Shown here: positions 16,688 to 25,814 of the stretch, one piece after another | Layout of the letters: each line of letters begins with the position of its first letter | Position numbering within the stretch: position 1 is the first letter of the stretch | Source: CADEED01 sp043747835 | GTDB lineage: Bacteria > Pseudomonadota > Gammaproteobacteria > Steroidobacterales > Steroidobacteraceae | DNA: 64,000 bases | NCBI GenBank assembly: GCA_043747835.1 | Contig: JAYTOK010000062.1 | Coordinates: 1-64,000, forward strand | Direction of reading: 5' to 3' | Made by a program: the position numbers and the translations under genes | The notes under the pieces: model-generated | The model's input: the letters and a program-made list of their open reading frames with translations, nothing else | What the model was told of the DNA's origin: nothing | Database searches by the model: none

Positions 16688-19062
16688 TGAAGCCAGTTGC
16701 CGCCAACGCGCGCGACGCGCGTTCGTTCTTCGCGCTGGTCTGTGTCGCTGCGCTGCTCGCCTGGTTCGTATTCGGAGTGCTGCCGCGCCTGCGCCTCGAG
16801 ACCAATCTGCTCTCGCTGTTGCCGTCGACGGCCGAGAACCGCGTGCAGATCGACGCGGTGAAGCGCTTCGCCGATCGCTCGAGCCGCGAACTCGTGTTCC
16901 TGGTCGGCACCGGTGAGCGCGAGCGATTGCGCGATTCCGGCCTCGCGTTCTCGAATGCGCTCGCGAGATCCGGCGCGTTCGCGCGCGTCGACTTCGTCGT
17001 CGACGACCGCTATGTGAGCGCCGCGCGCGATGAGCGCGCCGCGCGGGCGAGCTTGATCTCCGCTCGCCATCGCGAACAACTCGAACGCGGGGATGACCGC
17101 GGACTGGAAAGAGACGCGCTGCGCGCGGCGTACACACCTCTCGGCTTTACGCGTGCATTCGGCATTTCCGACGATCCGTTGGGTCTTCAATCCGAGGCTT
17201 TCGCGGAGGAGTTGCCGGGCGCGGGGCGCGCGCGACTCGAGGGCGACATCCTCGTCGTGCCGGGCGAGGCGGCGTTCTGGACCCTCGTGCGCGCGACGGT
17301 GGCGGGCGATCCCTATCGCACGGAGACGCACGCGGACGTCACGAAGGCACTCACCGGTGCGCGCGCCGCGGCGCACGCGGTCGCGGCAGACGCATCGATC
17401 GATGGCTCCGGTGTGGTGCTGCACGCCGCCGCGGCCGCCTCGAAGGCCCGAACCGAAGTCGCGACCTTCGGCACGATCGATCTGCTGGCGGTGGTTCTTC
17501 TCATCGTGCTCGTGTTCCGCCGACTGCGGCCGCTCATCGTCACGCTTCTCACCATCGGCATCGCAACCGTCGCGGCGCTGACCGCCTGCCACTACGCGTT
17601 CGGTGAAGTGCACATCCTCACGCTGACCTTCGGCACGAGTCTCATCGGCGTCTCCGTGGACTATGCGCTGCACTACTTCGTCAACGGCATGCCCGCCGAA
17701 GGCGACCCCGCGGAGCCGCACAACATCGTGCCCGCGCTGATCCTCGGCTGCACGACGACGGTCGCGGGCTACCTGACGTTTCTCATCGCGCCGATCCCGG
17801 GATTGCGTCAGATCGCGTTGTTCTCCGCGGTCGGCCTGGCCACCGCCTGCGCGGTCGTGATCCTGCTCTACCCCCGCGCGCTGGACACGCTCAGCGTGCT
17901 GTTCCGCAAGCTGCGTCTGGAGCGCGTGTCCGCGCCGCGCGCGGTGCCGCGCTGGGTCGCGCGGCTCGCGGCCGCGCGCGTCGAATCGCTGGTGCCGCGA
18001 CCCGTGCTGTGGGTGGCAGCAACGCTCCTGCTCGCCGTGGTCGTCGCAGGACTCTGGCGACTGACGGCGCGCGACGACGTGCGCTCGTTGCAGCGACCGC
18101 CGCCGGAACTCATCGCGGCGGAGAAGCGCGTGCGCGGGTTGTTAGGCGTCAACTTCGACACGCGCTTCGTGCTCGTGACCGGACCGACGCCCGAAACAGT
18201 CGCGCAGCGGCTCGAGGCGCTGGAGCCGGTGCTGCGCAAACTCGTCCGGGAAGACAAGCTCGCGGGATATCTGAGCGCGAGTCCGAGCCTGGTCTCGCTC
18301 GCCCGCCAAGAGCGGGATCGCGCGCTGCTCGAGTCGCGCGTCTATGTTCCGGGCGGCTCGCTCGATCGGGTGATGAGTGCGCTCGGCTTCACCCCGGAAG
18401 CGATCGAGGCGCGCCGCGCCGCGTTTGCGGAAACGCGCGGCCGCTGGCTGACGCCCGAAGCCTGGCTCGAGAGCCCGCTGTCCACGCCCGTGCGGCATCT
18501 GTGGTTAGGCGCGCTCGGCGGGCAGCACGCGGCGGTCGTGATGCTGGACCGGAACTCGGCGCCGGAGGCCGTCAAGGTCGCGCTCGAAACACTGCCCGGC
18601 GTGCAGCTCGTCGACCAAGTTGCCGACATCTCGCACGTCCTCGGCGAATACCGGCGCATCGCGGGCTGGCTGATGCTCGTCGTCGTGACCGTGATGCTCG
18701 CCTGTCTGCTGGTTTTCTATCGCAGCGGCACCGCGGTGCGTACCGCGATTCCCGCGGCCGCGGGTCTCGCGCTCACGCTGGCGACGCTCGGCCTCGTGGG
18801 CGAACCCGTGAACCTGTTGCACGTCTTGTCGCTGCTGCTCGTGCTGGGCCTGGGCGTGGACTACGCGATCATCCTGCGCGAAGGCCGCAACCTGCAGGCG
18901 GTGCTCGCCGTTTTCCTGTCGATGACGACGACGCTGATATCATTCGGCCTGTTGGGATTTTCCTCGGTGCCCTTCGTGCGTTCCATCGGCATCACCGTCG
19001 CACTCGGTGTCACATTCACCTTCCTCATCGCGCTGGCCGCCCGCCCGCGCGTTGCGACATGA
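16687..19062 (+). CDS. MMPL/RND-type lipid exporter (ApeM-like, COG4258)
   Basis: A 791-residue inner-membrane transporter with two repeats, each one transmembrane helix, a large periplasmic loop and five helices. The paired signatures LTFGTSLIGVSVDYALHYFV and LLLVLGLGVDYAIILREG are the GxxxDY motifs of the MMPL family. It should export the polyene lipid. The ATG at 16687 is coupled to the LolA-like gene; an apparent upstream extension of this frame is a shadow of that gene. The stop overlaps the lipoprotein gene by ATGA. Confidence 0.9.
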   Translation: MKPVAANARDARSFFALVCVAALLAWFVFGVLPRLRLETNLLSLLPSTAENRVQIDAVKRFADRSSRELVFLVGTGERERLRDSGLAFSNALARSGAFARVDFVVDDRYVSAARDERAARASLISARHREQLERGDDRGLERDALRAAYTPLGFTRAFGISDDPLGLQSEAFAEELPGAGRARLEGDILVVPGEAAFWTLVRATVAGDPYRTETHADVTKALTGARAAAHAVAADASIDGSGVVLHAAAAASKARTEVATFGTIDLLAVVLLIVLVFRRLRPLIVTLLTIGIATVAALTACHYAFGEVHILTLTFGTSLIGVSVDYALHYFVNGMPAEGDPAEPHNIVPALILGCTTTVAGYLTFLIAPIPGLRQIALFSAVGLATACAVVILLYPRALDTLSVLFRKLRLERVSAPRAVPRWVARLAAARVESLVPRPVLWVAATLLLAVVVAGLWRLTARDDVRSLQRPPPELIAAEKRVRGLLGVNFDTRFVLVTGPTPETVAQRLEALEPVLRKLVREDKLAGYLSASPSLVSLARQERDRALLESRVYVPGGSLDRVMSALGFTPEAIEARRAAFAETRGRWLTPEAWLESPLSTPVRHLWLGALGGQHAAVVMLDRNSAPEAVKVALETLPGVQLVDQVADISHVLGEYRRIAGWLMLVVVTVMLACLLVFYRSGTAVRTAIPAAAGLALTLATLGLVGEPVNLLHVLSLLLVLGLGVDYAIILREGRNLQAVLAVFLSMTTTLISFGLLGFSSVPFVRSIGITVALGVTFTFLIALAARPRVAT

Positions 19063-19634
19063 CGCGCGTCGGCGGCCTCGCGCTCATCGTGTTGCTGCTC
19101 GCGGCCTGCGCGCAGCTGGCGCCGCCCGCATCGCCAGCTGCGACCTCACCCGCGGGAATCGTGCCGCCGTCCTTCGCACCGCCGGATGCGCTCTCGCCGC
19201 GCAGCGCATCGCAAGTGATCCACGCCGCCTACGGCAGCCGCGTCGCAACCCTGCGCACAGCCGTACAGATCGATGCCGCGGGTCTCACGGTGGTCGGCGT
19301 CACCGCGACGGGAATGCGCCTCTTCACGGCGTCGTTCGACGGCAAGCAGGTCGCCGCCGAACGCGGGCCGTTCGTGCCGAAAGAGATCTCGCCCGAGCGC
19401 GTACTCGCCGACATGCAGCTCGCGTTGTGGCCACTCGCTTCGCTCCAGGGCGCGTACGCCGGTTCCGGCCAGACCGTCAGCGAGCCGCATCCGGGCGTGC
19501 GCCGCGTCTTGCGCGGCGATCGCCTGGTCGTCGAAGTGCACTACGCGAGCGACGATCCGTGGAATGGCCGGCTGTGGTTCGTGAACTTCGAGTTCGGCTA
19601 CTCGCTCACGATCGACACGACCGTCGCTAACTAG
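19059..19634 (+). CDS. DUF3261-type lipoprotein of the polyene cluster
   Basis: A 191-residue protein with a signal peptide and lipobox (LIVLLLAACAQ; Cys16 would be lipidated). The mature part is soluble, with segments such as RTAVQIDAAGLTVVGVTATG and WFVNFEFGYSLTIDT typical of DUF3261 proteins, which accompany aryl polyene exporters. Its likely role is outer-membrane delivery of the pigment, inferred from context. ATG at 19059 overlaps the exporter; the next gene starts directly after the stop. Confidence 0.8.
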   Translation: MTRVGGLALIVLLLAACAQLAPPASPAATSPAGIVPPSFAPPDALSPRSASQVIHAAYGSRVATLRTAVQIDAAGLTVVGVTATGMRLFTASFDGKQVAAERGPFVPKEISPERVLADMQLALWPLASLQGAYAGSGQTVSEPHPGVRRVLRGDRLVVEVHYASDDPWNGRLWFVNFEFGYSLTIDTTVAN

Positions 19635-20102
19635 ATGCTGCAAACTGGGATCCGCTACCGCGCCTCCGATCTCGTACCGCACCGCGGCGCGATGTGTCTG
19701 CTCGACTCCATCGACGACTACGGCGAGGAATGGCTGCGCGCCAGTCTCGTCACCCGTCCGACCAGCCTCTTCGCGCAGAACGAGGGCATGCCCGCATGGA
19801 TGGGCATCGAGTACATGGCCCAGACCGCCGCCGCGTTCGGCGGCATCGAGCAGGTGCAGCGCGGAGAGAAGCCCTCGATCGGGTTGCTCATCGGCTCGCG
19901 GTATTATCGGGCCGTGCGGACCTTCATCCCCTTCGATACCCGGCTCGACGTGCTCGCGAAGATTGCGATGCGCGATGCCGAGGATTTCGCGGCGTACGAT
20001 TGCACCCTGAGCGCAAGCGGCGAAGTGCTCGCGCAATGCACGCTCAAGGCGTATCGGCCGCGCGATCTGGCGCCGCTGCTCGCGGAGGCCGCGCGTGGCT
20101 GA
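19635..20102 (+). CDS. ApeP-like 3-hydroxyacyl-ACP dehydratase, right-arm copy
   Basis: A 155-residue hotdog protein with ASDLVPHRGAMCLLDSIDDY, carrying the conserved VPH-x-G-x-M His, and EYMAQTAAAFGGIEQV. It is the closer of the two copies to canonical ApeP, followed as usual by a reductase and a ketosynthase gene. It starts with ATG immediately after the lipoprotein stop and overlaps the reductase gene by 8 bases. Confidence 0.87.
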   Translation: MLQTGIRYRASDLVPHRGAMCLLDSIDDYGEEWLRASLVTRPTSLFAQNEGMPAWMGIEYMAQTAAAFGGIEQVQRGEKPSIGLLIGSRYYRAVRTFIPFDTRLDVLAKIAMRDAEDFAAYDCTLSASGEVLAQCTLKAYRPRDLAPLLAEAARG

Positions 20103-20820
20103 CACCGTGCTGGTCACCGGTTCGAGCCGTGGCATCGGCCGCGCGATCGCGCTGCGCCTGGCGCGCGGCGGATTCACGGTGGTTGCGCACGGGCGCGCCA
20201 CGTCGCCGGCGCTCGACGAGACGTTGGCCGGAATCGCGGCCGCGGGCGCCGCGGCACGCAGCCTCTGCTTCGACGTGTGCGACCGCGAAGCGGCCGCGGC
20301 GGCGCTGGCCGCGGACATCGCGGCGAATGGCGCGTACTACGGTGTGGTTTGCAATGCGGGCATCGCGCGCGACGGCGCATTTCCCGCGCTCACGGGCGAG
20401 GACTGGGATCGGGTCATCGACACGAACCTGAACGGCTTCTATAACGTGATGCACCCGGTGATCATGCCGATGATCCGTCTCCGGCAGCCCGGCCGCATCG
20501 TAACGCTGTCGTCCGTCTCGGGCGTGGCCGGCAATCGCGGCCAGGTGAATTACTCCGCGGCCAAGGCGGGTATTATCGGGGCCACCAAAGCACTCGCCAT
20601 CGAACTCGCCAGCCGGCAGATCACGGTGAACTGCGTAGCCCCTGGACTCATCCGCACCGACATGACCGTCGACGCCCCTCTCTCAGAAGCGCTGAAAATG
20701 ATTCCCGCGGGCCGCATCGGCGAGCCGGAGGAAGTTGCCGGCGTGGTCGCATTCCTGATGAGCCCTGAAGCGGCATACATCACGCGGCAAGTCATCGGCG
20801 TGAACGGCGGCATCGTATGA
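20095..20820 (+). CDS. 3-oxoacyl-ACP reductase (FabG/ApeQ-like)
   Basis: Short-chain dehydrogenase reducing the 3-keto group with NADPH after each condensation. The 241-residue protein has the nucleotide motif VTGSSRGIGRAIAL, the NAG motif VVCNAGIARDG, catalytic Ser in TLSSVSGVAGN and YSAAKAG (Tyr-x3-Lys), and the C-terminal IGVNGGIV. GTG start overlaps the dehydratase; the stop overlaps the ketosynthase (ATGA at 20817). Confidence 0.93.
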   Translation: MADTVLVTGSSRGIGRAIALRLARGGFTVVAHGRATSPALDETLAGIAAAGAAARSLCFDVCDREAAAAALAADIAANGAYYGVVCNAGIARDGAFPALTGEDWDRVIDTNLNGFYNVMHPVIMPMIRLRQPGRIVTLSSVSGVAGNRGQVNYSAAKAGIIGATKALAIELASRQITVNCVAPGLIRTDMTVDAPLSEALKMIPAGRIGEPEEVAGVVAFLMSPEAAYITRQVIGVNGGIV

Positions 20821-22049
20821 CTCCGCGCAGAGTCGTCGTCACCGGGATGTCGGGCGTGACGTCGCTCGGCCAGACCTGGGACGAAATCGAGAAGAACCTG
20901 CAGGAAGGCGCGAGCGGCGTGCAGCGCATGCCGGAATGGGAGCGCTACGGCGACCTGCTCACGCGGCTTGGAGCGCCGGTCCTGAACTTCACGTTGCCGC
21001 CTCACTACACGCGGAAGACGACGCGCACGATGGGCCGCATCGCGCAGATGGCGGTGCGCTCCTCCGAAGTCGCGCTCGAGGACGCCGGCCTCAAGGGCGA
21101 TCCATTCCTCAAGACCGGCCGCGTCGGTGTCGCATATGGCTCGAGTACGGGCAGCACGGATGCGATCCAGGATTTCGGCAACATGATGCTGAGCGGCGAT
21201 TCCGGCAGGATCAACGCAACTACCTACATCCGCATGATGGGTCACACGGCCGCGGTGAACATCGGCGTGTATTTCGGCCTACAGGGCCGAGTGATCCCCA
21301 CGTCGAGCGCGTGCACTTCCGGTAGTCAGGGCATCGGCTATGCATACGAAGCCATCCGCTTCGGGTTGCAGGACGTGATGGTCGCGGGCGGCGGCGAGGA
21401 ATTGTGCGTATCCGAGGCGGCCGTTTTCGACACGTTGTACGCGACGTCCACGCGCAACGACGCGCCCAAGACGACGCCCGCCCCCTTCGACAAATCGCGC
21501 GACGGCCTCGTCATCGGCGAAGGCGCCTGCTCGCTCGTGCTCGAGGAGCGCGATCGCGCGATCGCGCGTGGAGCTGCAATCTACGCCGAGATCGTGGGGT
21601 TCGCGTCCAACTCCGACGGCGACCACGTCACTCACCCGAACACGATGACGATGGAGCGCGTCATGCGCATGGCGCTCGACACCGCGGGAATTCCGCCGGA
21701 CGCGGTGAAGTATGTGAACGCGCACGGCACCGCGACCGAGCATGGCGACATCGCCGAATCGCAGGCGACCTTCCGTATTTTCGGCCAGAAGGCGCCGGTG
21801 AGCTCGCTCAAGGGGCATTTCGGCCACACGCTCGGCGCCTGCGGCGCCCTCGAGAGCTGGGCCACGATCCAGATGATGCGCAACGGCTGGTTCGCCCCCA
21901 CGCGCAATCTCGTCAGCGTGGACGAACGCTGCGGCGACCTGGACTATCTACAAGGCGACGGGCGGAAGCTCGACATCGACATCGCCATGAACAACAACTT
22001 TGCGTTCGGCGGGATCAACACGTCGTTGATCTTCGCGCGCACGCAGTGA
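20817..22049 (+). CDS. Beta-ketoacyl-ACP synthase (ApeR/FabF-like)
   Basis: A 410-residue ketosynthase with Cys166 in PTSSACTSGSQGIGY, His in NAHGTATEHGD, His in GHFGHTLGACGALES and the C-terminal NNFAFGGINTSLIF, so the catalytic triad is complete. The dehydratase-reductase-ketosynthase order matches apeP-apeQ-apeR. It is presumably the initiating or general condensing enzyme, whereas the ketosynthase at 6993 pairs with the Cys-less protein. This division of labour is inferred. Confidence 0.93.
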   Translation: MTPRRVVVTGMSGVTSLGQTWDEIEKNLQEGASGVQRMPEWERYGDLLTRLGAPVLNFTLPPHYTRKTTRTMGRIAQMAVRSSEVALEDAGLKGDPFLKTGRVGVAYGSSTGSTDAIQDFGNMMLSGDSGRINATTYIRMMGHTAAVNIGVYFGLQGRVIPTSSACTSGSQGIGYAYEAIRFGLQDVMVAGGGEELCVSEAAVFDTLYATSTRNDAPKTTPAPFDKSRDGLVIGEGACSLVLEERDRAIARGAAIYAEIVGFASNSDGDHVTHPNTMTMERVMRMALDTAGIPPDAVKYVNAHGTATEHGDIAESQATFRIFGQKAPVSSLKGHFGHTLGACGALESWATIQMMRNGWFAPTRNLVSVDERCGDLDYLQGDGRKLDIDIAMNNNFAFGGINTSLIFARTQ

Positions 22050-22060
22050 GGAGCACTCTC

Positions 22061-22519
22061 GTGAAAAACCCGTCATCCAAACTTTCCGCGGCCGCCGCCG
22101 GCTGCGCCCTGGCTGCGTTGCTCGTGACCAGTCCCGCCGACGCGCGTGAGACGCGCCACAAATTCCCGATCGAGACTGCGCTCGCGAAGGCGCAGGCCTC
22201 GGGCCAGCTCGCGCCGGGCGTCAAACTCTTCTTCGGCACGCAGAAGCACGCGAAGCCGACGGCGCAGCTCGGAGCGACGCGCACCAACAAGAAGACCAAC
22301 TTCTTCAACAAGACGGACCAGGAAGCCTGCGACTGGGCGTTCCTCTCGTCGATCATCGCGCTCTCGCAGTATGCGCAACGCGTGGGCGGCAACGCGATCG
22401 TGAACATCCGCAGCAACTACAGGAACATCGAGTTCTCGAGCGAGACGGAGTACGAATGCGGCGCCGGCAACGTGACGGGCGGAACCGCGTTCGTCGGCGA
22501 CGTCGTCAAGCTGCCGTAA
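22061..22519 (+). CDS. Small exported protein of unknown function at the end of the polyene arm
   Basis: A 152-residue protein with a signal peptide (LSAAAAGCALAALLVTSPADA) and a compact mature domain with ACDWAFLSSIIALSQYAQ, GGNAIVNIRSNYRN and FSSETEYECGAGN. Proteins like this are often labelled excinuclease in databases, but nothing here resembles UvrABC; it is a periplasmic or surface protein. Two Cys (in ACDWA and YECGAG) could form a disulfide. The GTG at 22061 has AGGAG 8 bases ahead. A strong terminator follows, so it is the last gene of the arm. Confidence 0.75.
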   Translation: MKNPSSKLSAAAAGCALAALLVTSPADARETRHKFPIETALAKAQASGQLAPGVKLFFGTQKHAKPTAQLGATRTNKKTNFFNKTDQEACDWAFLSSIIALSQYAQRVGGNAIVNIRSNYRNIEFSSETEYECGAGNVTGGTAFVGDVVKLP

Positions 22520-22541
22520 ACGCGGCGGGTCGATTCGAAAG

Positions 22542-22567
22542 AGCCGGGGATCGCCCCGGCTTTTTCT
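22542..22567 (+). terminator. Rho-independent terminator of the rightward polyene arm
   Basis: AGCCGGGG (22542-22549), a 4-base loop and CCCCGGCT (22554-22561) form a perfect stem, followed by TTTTTCTTTTT. It separates the polyene cluster from the convergent receptor gene that ends at 22571. Confidence 0.9.
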
Positions 22568-22570
22568 TTT

Positions 22571-25500
22571 TCAGAAGTCGTACGTCAATGAAAGCGAATA
22601 GCGACGTCCAAGAAAGTCGTAGTTGCCGTTGAACGAGTCGCCACCAATGGGGAATGGCGGCGCGCCGTCGAGGAGGTTCGTCACCGCGAGGCGCACGACC
22701 GCGCTCTCCGTGGGCTCGATGTGCACCGACAGGTTATGGACATAGTCGCCATTCACTTCTAGGACATCGCGCTGTTCCGTCGTGAGTGTGCGGCTGTAGA
22801 GCTGCCGGCCCACGTAGTTAGTCTGCCAGCGCGCGCCGACCCTGCCTTTCCGCCAGATGAGATCGAGTTGCGCGGAGTCGGTGGGACTGCCGATAACCTC
22901 GCGCGTGTTCGTCGTCGTCACGCCCGACGCCGAGCGCAATTCTTCGCGTAGCCGGTAGTAGCTGGCGCCGATCTCGAAGCTTCCCGCAACGCCCGCGTCG
23001 TGGCGATAGCGGCCTTCGACCGTCACGCCCGCCATCGACTGGAATGCGCCGTTGATGTAGCCCGTCTGCACGAAAGTGATCTGTCCCGGTTGCGCGGATC
23101 CCGCCGGATTGCGGGTGATGCGGTCGCAGTAGTGATTCGGGTAGGCGGGGTTGTCAAAGCATGCGATCGCCGTATCGTTCGCGGCCAGAGTCGTGATCGC
23201 GTCCTCGACCCGGATGTCGATCCAGTCCACGGCGAGTTCGAAGTCGCGGATCCAGCGCGGACGAAACACGAAACCCGCCGTCCACGAATTTGCGGTTTCG
23301 TTACGGAGATTCACGTTGCCGCGCGATGTGCCCGGCACCGACGACGTCACCGCGTTCGATAACCAGGTGCCGTTGGTCGGCAAGCCGTAGTCCTGATAGA
23401 ACTGCTGGCAATTTTCGAGGCGCGTAGCCTGACGCGTCGGACTCGTCGGCGCGCCGGAGGAGCAGGGATCATTGCTGACCTGCGTGAAGAGCTGCGAGAC
23501 GGGCAGGAACAATTCGACGAAGGCTGGCGCGCGCATGGAGCGCGTCACGTTGCCGCGCAACTGGATGTCGTCCACGGGAGCCCAGCGCAATCCACCCGTG
23601 TAGGCGGTGAATTTGCCGTTGACGGTATTGTTCACGCGTCGACCCTTGCCGACAAGCGTGAGTTCACGCACGAACGGGAGGTCGTTCTTCTCCGAGACCA
23701 GCGGGATGACGAGTTCGCCGAACACCTCGTTCGTCGTATAACTACCCGAGATCGCCGTGCTCGGCGTCGCGCGGCCAAGTCCGGCCGCGAGATAGGCATC
23801 GGGCGAGAACGCGCCGCTTTCCTTGCGGCGTTCGTAGCCGAGGTTGTATTCGACCGGCCCGCCCCAGATGTCGATGAGCTGGCTGCCGATGTTCGAGTTG
23901 AACACCTGCTGCTCGATCTCGGCCTTGGCGCTCTGCACGCTCGACACATACGCGAGTGCTGCGGCGGACGGACGACCTTCGCCGAAAATGTCGAGTGGCA
24001 CGCAACCCGGATCCGCAATCGGGCCTTCACCGCCGACGAGCACACGGCCCGCATTCGCGGCAGGCAGGTTGAGGTATCCCGGCGTCGGACTGCATTGCAG
24101 CTGGCCACCGACATTCACGACGTTGAGCGAATTGACGAAACGCTGACGATTGAGCTGCGTGCTGAAATAGGTCGCGTCATTGCGGCCGTAGTTGAAATAC
24201 GCTTCCCACCGGAAGCGGCGGTCCCCGGTTTCGAAGTTGCCGGTGGCGCCGACGACACCCTGGTACAGCTCGCTCTCGGAGCGCGCGTTGTTCACGGTCA
24301 GGTCGCGATGCGCGCGCGAGAGCCGGAATGAGTTGACGCCGAGATTGGCGAGCGTGTCGCGAGCCTGCTGGGTCAGTGTCGGGTGATTGGCCGGCAACGT
24401 GATCGCCGAGCTCGCGCCGGGAAAATGCGCCGAGTTGTAAGCGGTCTGATCGATGATCTCGAGCGCGTCGGCTTGGTATCCGAAGAAGTCCGCGAACAGC
24501 TGCACGTCGTTGGTCACCTTGAGGTGCGCGCTCGCCGTGGCGCTCGTGCGCTCGAGATCGGTGGTGAGCTGCAGCGTCTCCGTCAGAGAGAGGCCGTCGC
24601 CACCCGACGATTCGTTGTTGCTGAAATTGGTGCCCGAGTCGTACGGCACCAGCGTTCCGTTGGGCGCGAATTGCAGGCACGTACGTTCCGTCGCGCCGAA
24701 GCAGCGCAGCCGTCCGTCGCCCAGGTTGTTGGCGCCCGTCGGCAATGCGACACCACCGAAATTTACGACCTGGGTGCGGCGATTTCGCACGAGCACGCTC
24801 GCGGGCACGCCATCGCTGCCGCCGGAATTGAACGGTACGTCGACGTTCACGCGGCCGTCGTTGCCGGGAGTCCTTCCGGGCTGTGTTGCCGTGATGCCCG
24901 GACCTGGATTGTTGAGATAGGAATACGCGTTGGCGAAGCGGCGGTTCTCCGTCGCGAGCAGCCCATCTTGCGTGCTGCGCTGGATCGACGCCGTAAAATT
25001 GCCGCGGCCGGCCGCGAAATTCCAGCCGCCCACGAGACCCAGGCTGTTGCTCGACATGCCGCCATCTTCGAGCTGGCCGTACTGGCCGAACGCTCGCAGA
25101 CCTTCGAAATCCTGCTTGAGCTTGATATTGACCACGCCCGCGATCGCATCGGAGCCGTAGGTGGGCGCGCCCCCCACCGAAAGATTCTCGATGCTGTCGA
25201 GCAGCACGGTCGGGATGAAGTTGAGGTCGACCTGACTACCCGGTGCGGCGCCGAAGAGGGCTGGTGCGTTCGAGGAGACGACGCGGCGGCCGTTGACCAG
25301 CGTCAGCGTGCGATTGCTGCCCAGCCCGAAGCGGTTCACGAAGTTGAGTCCCGGACCGAACGTTGCCTGGCCTCCTTCGGGCGTCGTGGCGGTGCCGAAG
25401 CCCGGCGACTCGTTGAGCGCGTCGGCGATGTTGGTGAGGCCACGGCTCTCGATGTAGTTTGACGTGATCACCGTCGCCGGTTCGAGCGTATCGAATCCGG

Positions 25501-25651
25501 CGCGGACTATGCGCGAGCCCGTGACGACGACGTCCGTGCTTGGCTTGTCGCGCTGCGCGGATTCCTGCGCCGCCGCAATCCCGACGATTCCGATCGATGC
25601 TCCGAACAACGATACGAGTGCTCGACTTTCGCCTCGACTCCGTTTGCTCAT
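22571..25651 (-). CDS. TonB-dependent outer-membrane receptor (1)
   Basis: A 1026-residue outer-membrane transporter. Signal peptide (about 1-28), TonB box region STDVVVTGSRI, plug domain (SRGLTNIADALNESPGFG and GSDAIAGVVNIKL), then a long beta-barrel ending in an aromatic residue (SLSLTYDF), as outer-membrane proteins require. The ATG at 25651 is preceded by AGGAAGG; the same frame is open further upstream without family similarity. A Cys pair occurs in a loop (DPCSSGAP and ENCQQF). Substrate unknown; receptors of this size class often take large organic substrates. No enzyme or regulator gene is linked to it. Confidence 0.92.
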   Translation of the reverse strand: MSKRSRGESRALVSLFGASIGIVGIAAAQESAQRDKPSTDVVVTGSRIVRAGFDTLEPATVITSNYIESRGLTNIADALNESPGFGTATTPEGGQATFGPGLNFVNRFGLGSNRTLTLVNGRRVVSSNAPALFGAAPGSQVDLNFIPTVLLDSIENLSVGGAPTYGSDAIAGVVNIKLKQDFEGLRAFGQYGQLEDGGMSSNSLGLVGGWNFAAGRGNFTASIQRSTQDGLLATENRRFANAYSYLNNPGPGITATQPGRTPGNDGRVNVDVPFNSGGSDGVPASVLVRNRRTQVVNFGGVALPTGANNLGDGRLRCFGATERTCLQFAPNGTLVPYDSGTNFSNNESSGGDGLSLTETLQLTTDLERTSATASAHLKVTNDVQLFADFFGYQADALEIIDQTAYNSAHFPGASSAITLPANHPTLTQQARDTLANLGVNSFRLSRAHRDLTVNNARSESELYQGVVGATGNFETGDRRFRWEAYFNYGRNDATYFSTQLNRQRFVNSLNVVNVGGQLQCSPTPGYLNLPAANAGRVLVGGEGPIADPGCVPLDIFGEGRPSAAALAYVSSVQSAKAEIEQQVFNSNIGSQLIDIWGGPVEYNLGYERRKESGAFSPDAYLAAGLGRATPSTAISGSYTTNEVFGELVIPLVSEKNDLPFVRELTLVGKGRRVNNTVNGKFTAYTGGLRWAPVDDIQLRGNVTRSMRAPAFVELFLPVSQLFTQVSNDPCSSGAPTSPTRQATRLENCQQFYQDYGLPTNGTWLSNAVTSSVPGTSRGNVNLRNETANSWTAGFVFRPRWIRDFELAVDWIDIRVEDAITTLAANDTAIACFDNPAYPNHYCDRITRNPAGSAQPGQITFVQTGYINGAFQSMAGVTVEGRYRHDAGVAGSFEIGASYYRLREELRSASGVTTTNTREVIGSPTDSAQLDLIWRKGRVGARWQTNYVGRQLYSRTLTTEQRDVLEVNGDYVHNLSVHIEPTESAVVRLAVTNLLDGAPPFPIGGDSFNGNYDFLGRRYSLSLTYDF

Positions 25652-25756
25652 TGGCCTTCCTGCGAGAGCGCGTCCGCACTCCGGGGCGGGCGCTGTTCTT
25701 GTTTTTCCTGAACTGGGAGAAGCATACACAAACGGCCTGCTGGCTTTCTTCGGGTG

Positions 25757-25787
25757 AAAAAAAGGGCCGGCAGTTGCCTGCCGGCCC
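25757..25787 (-). terminator. Rho-independent terminator between the two receptor genes
   Basis: GGGCCGGCAG (25764-25773), loop TTGC and CTGCCGGCCC (25778-25787) make a perfect 10-base-pair stem. On the minus strand it is followed by seven U residues (25757-25763). It would end transcripts of the receptor gene at 25815-28952. Confidence 0.92.
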
Positions 25788-25814
25788 CAATTTCTCTCTT
25801 GCAATATCAGCAGA

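Noticed and set aside
22061..22519. Reading the secreted protein as an excinuclease subunit
   Set aside because: It has a signal peptide and 152 residues, with no ATPase or nuclease motif; the name would be an annotation artefact.
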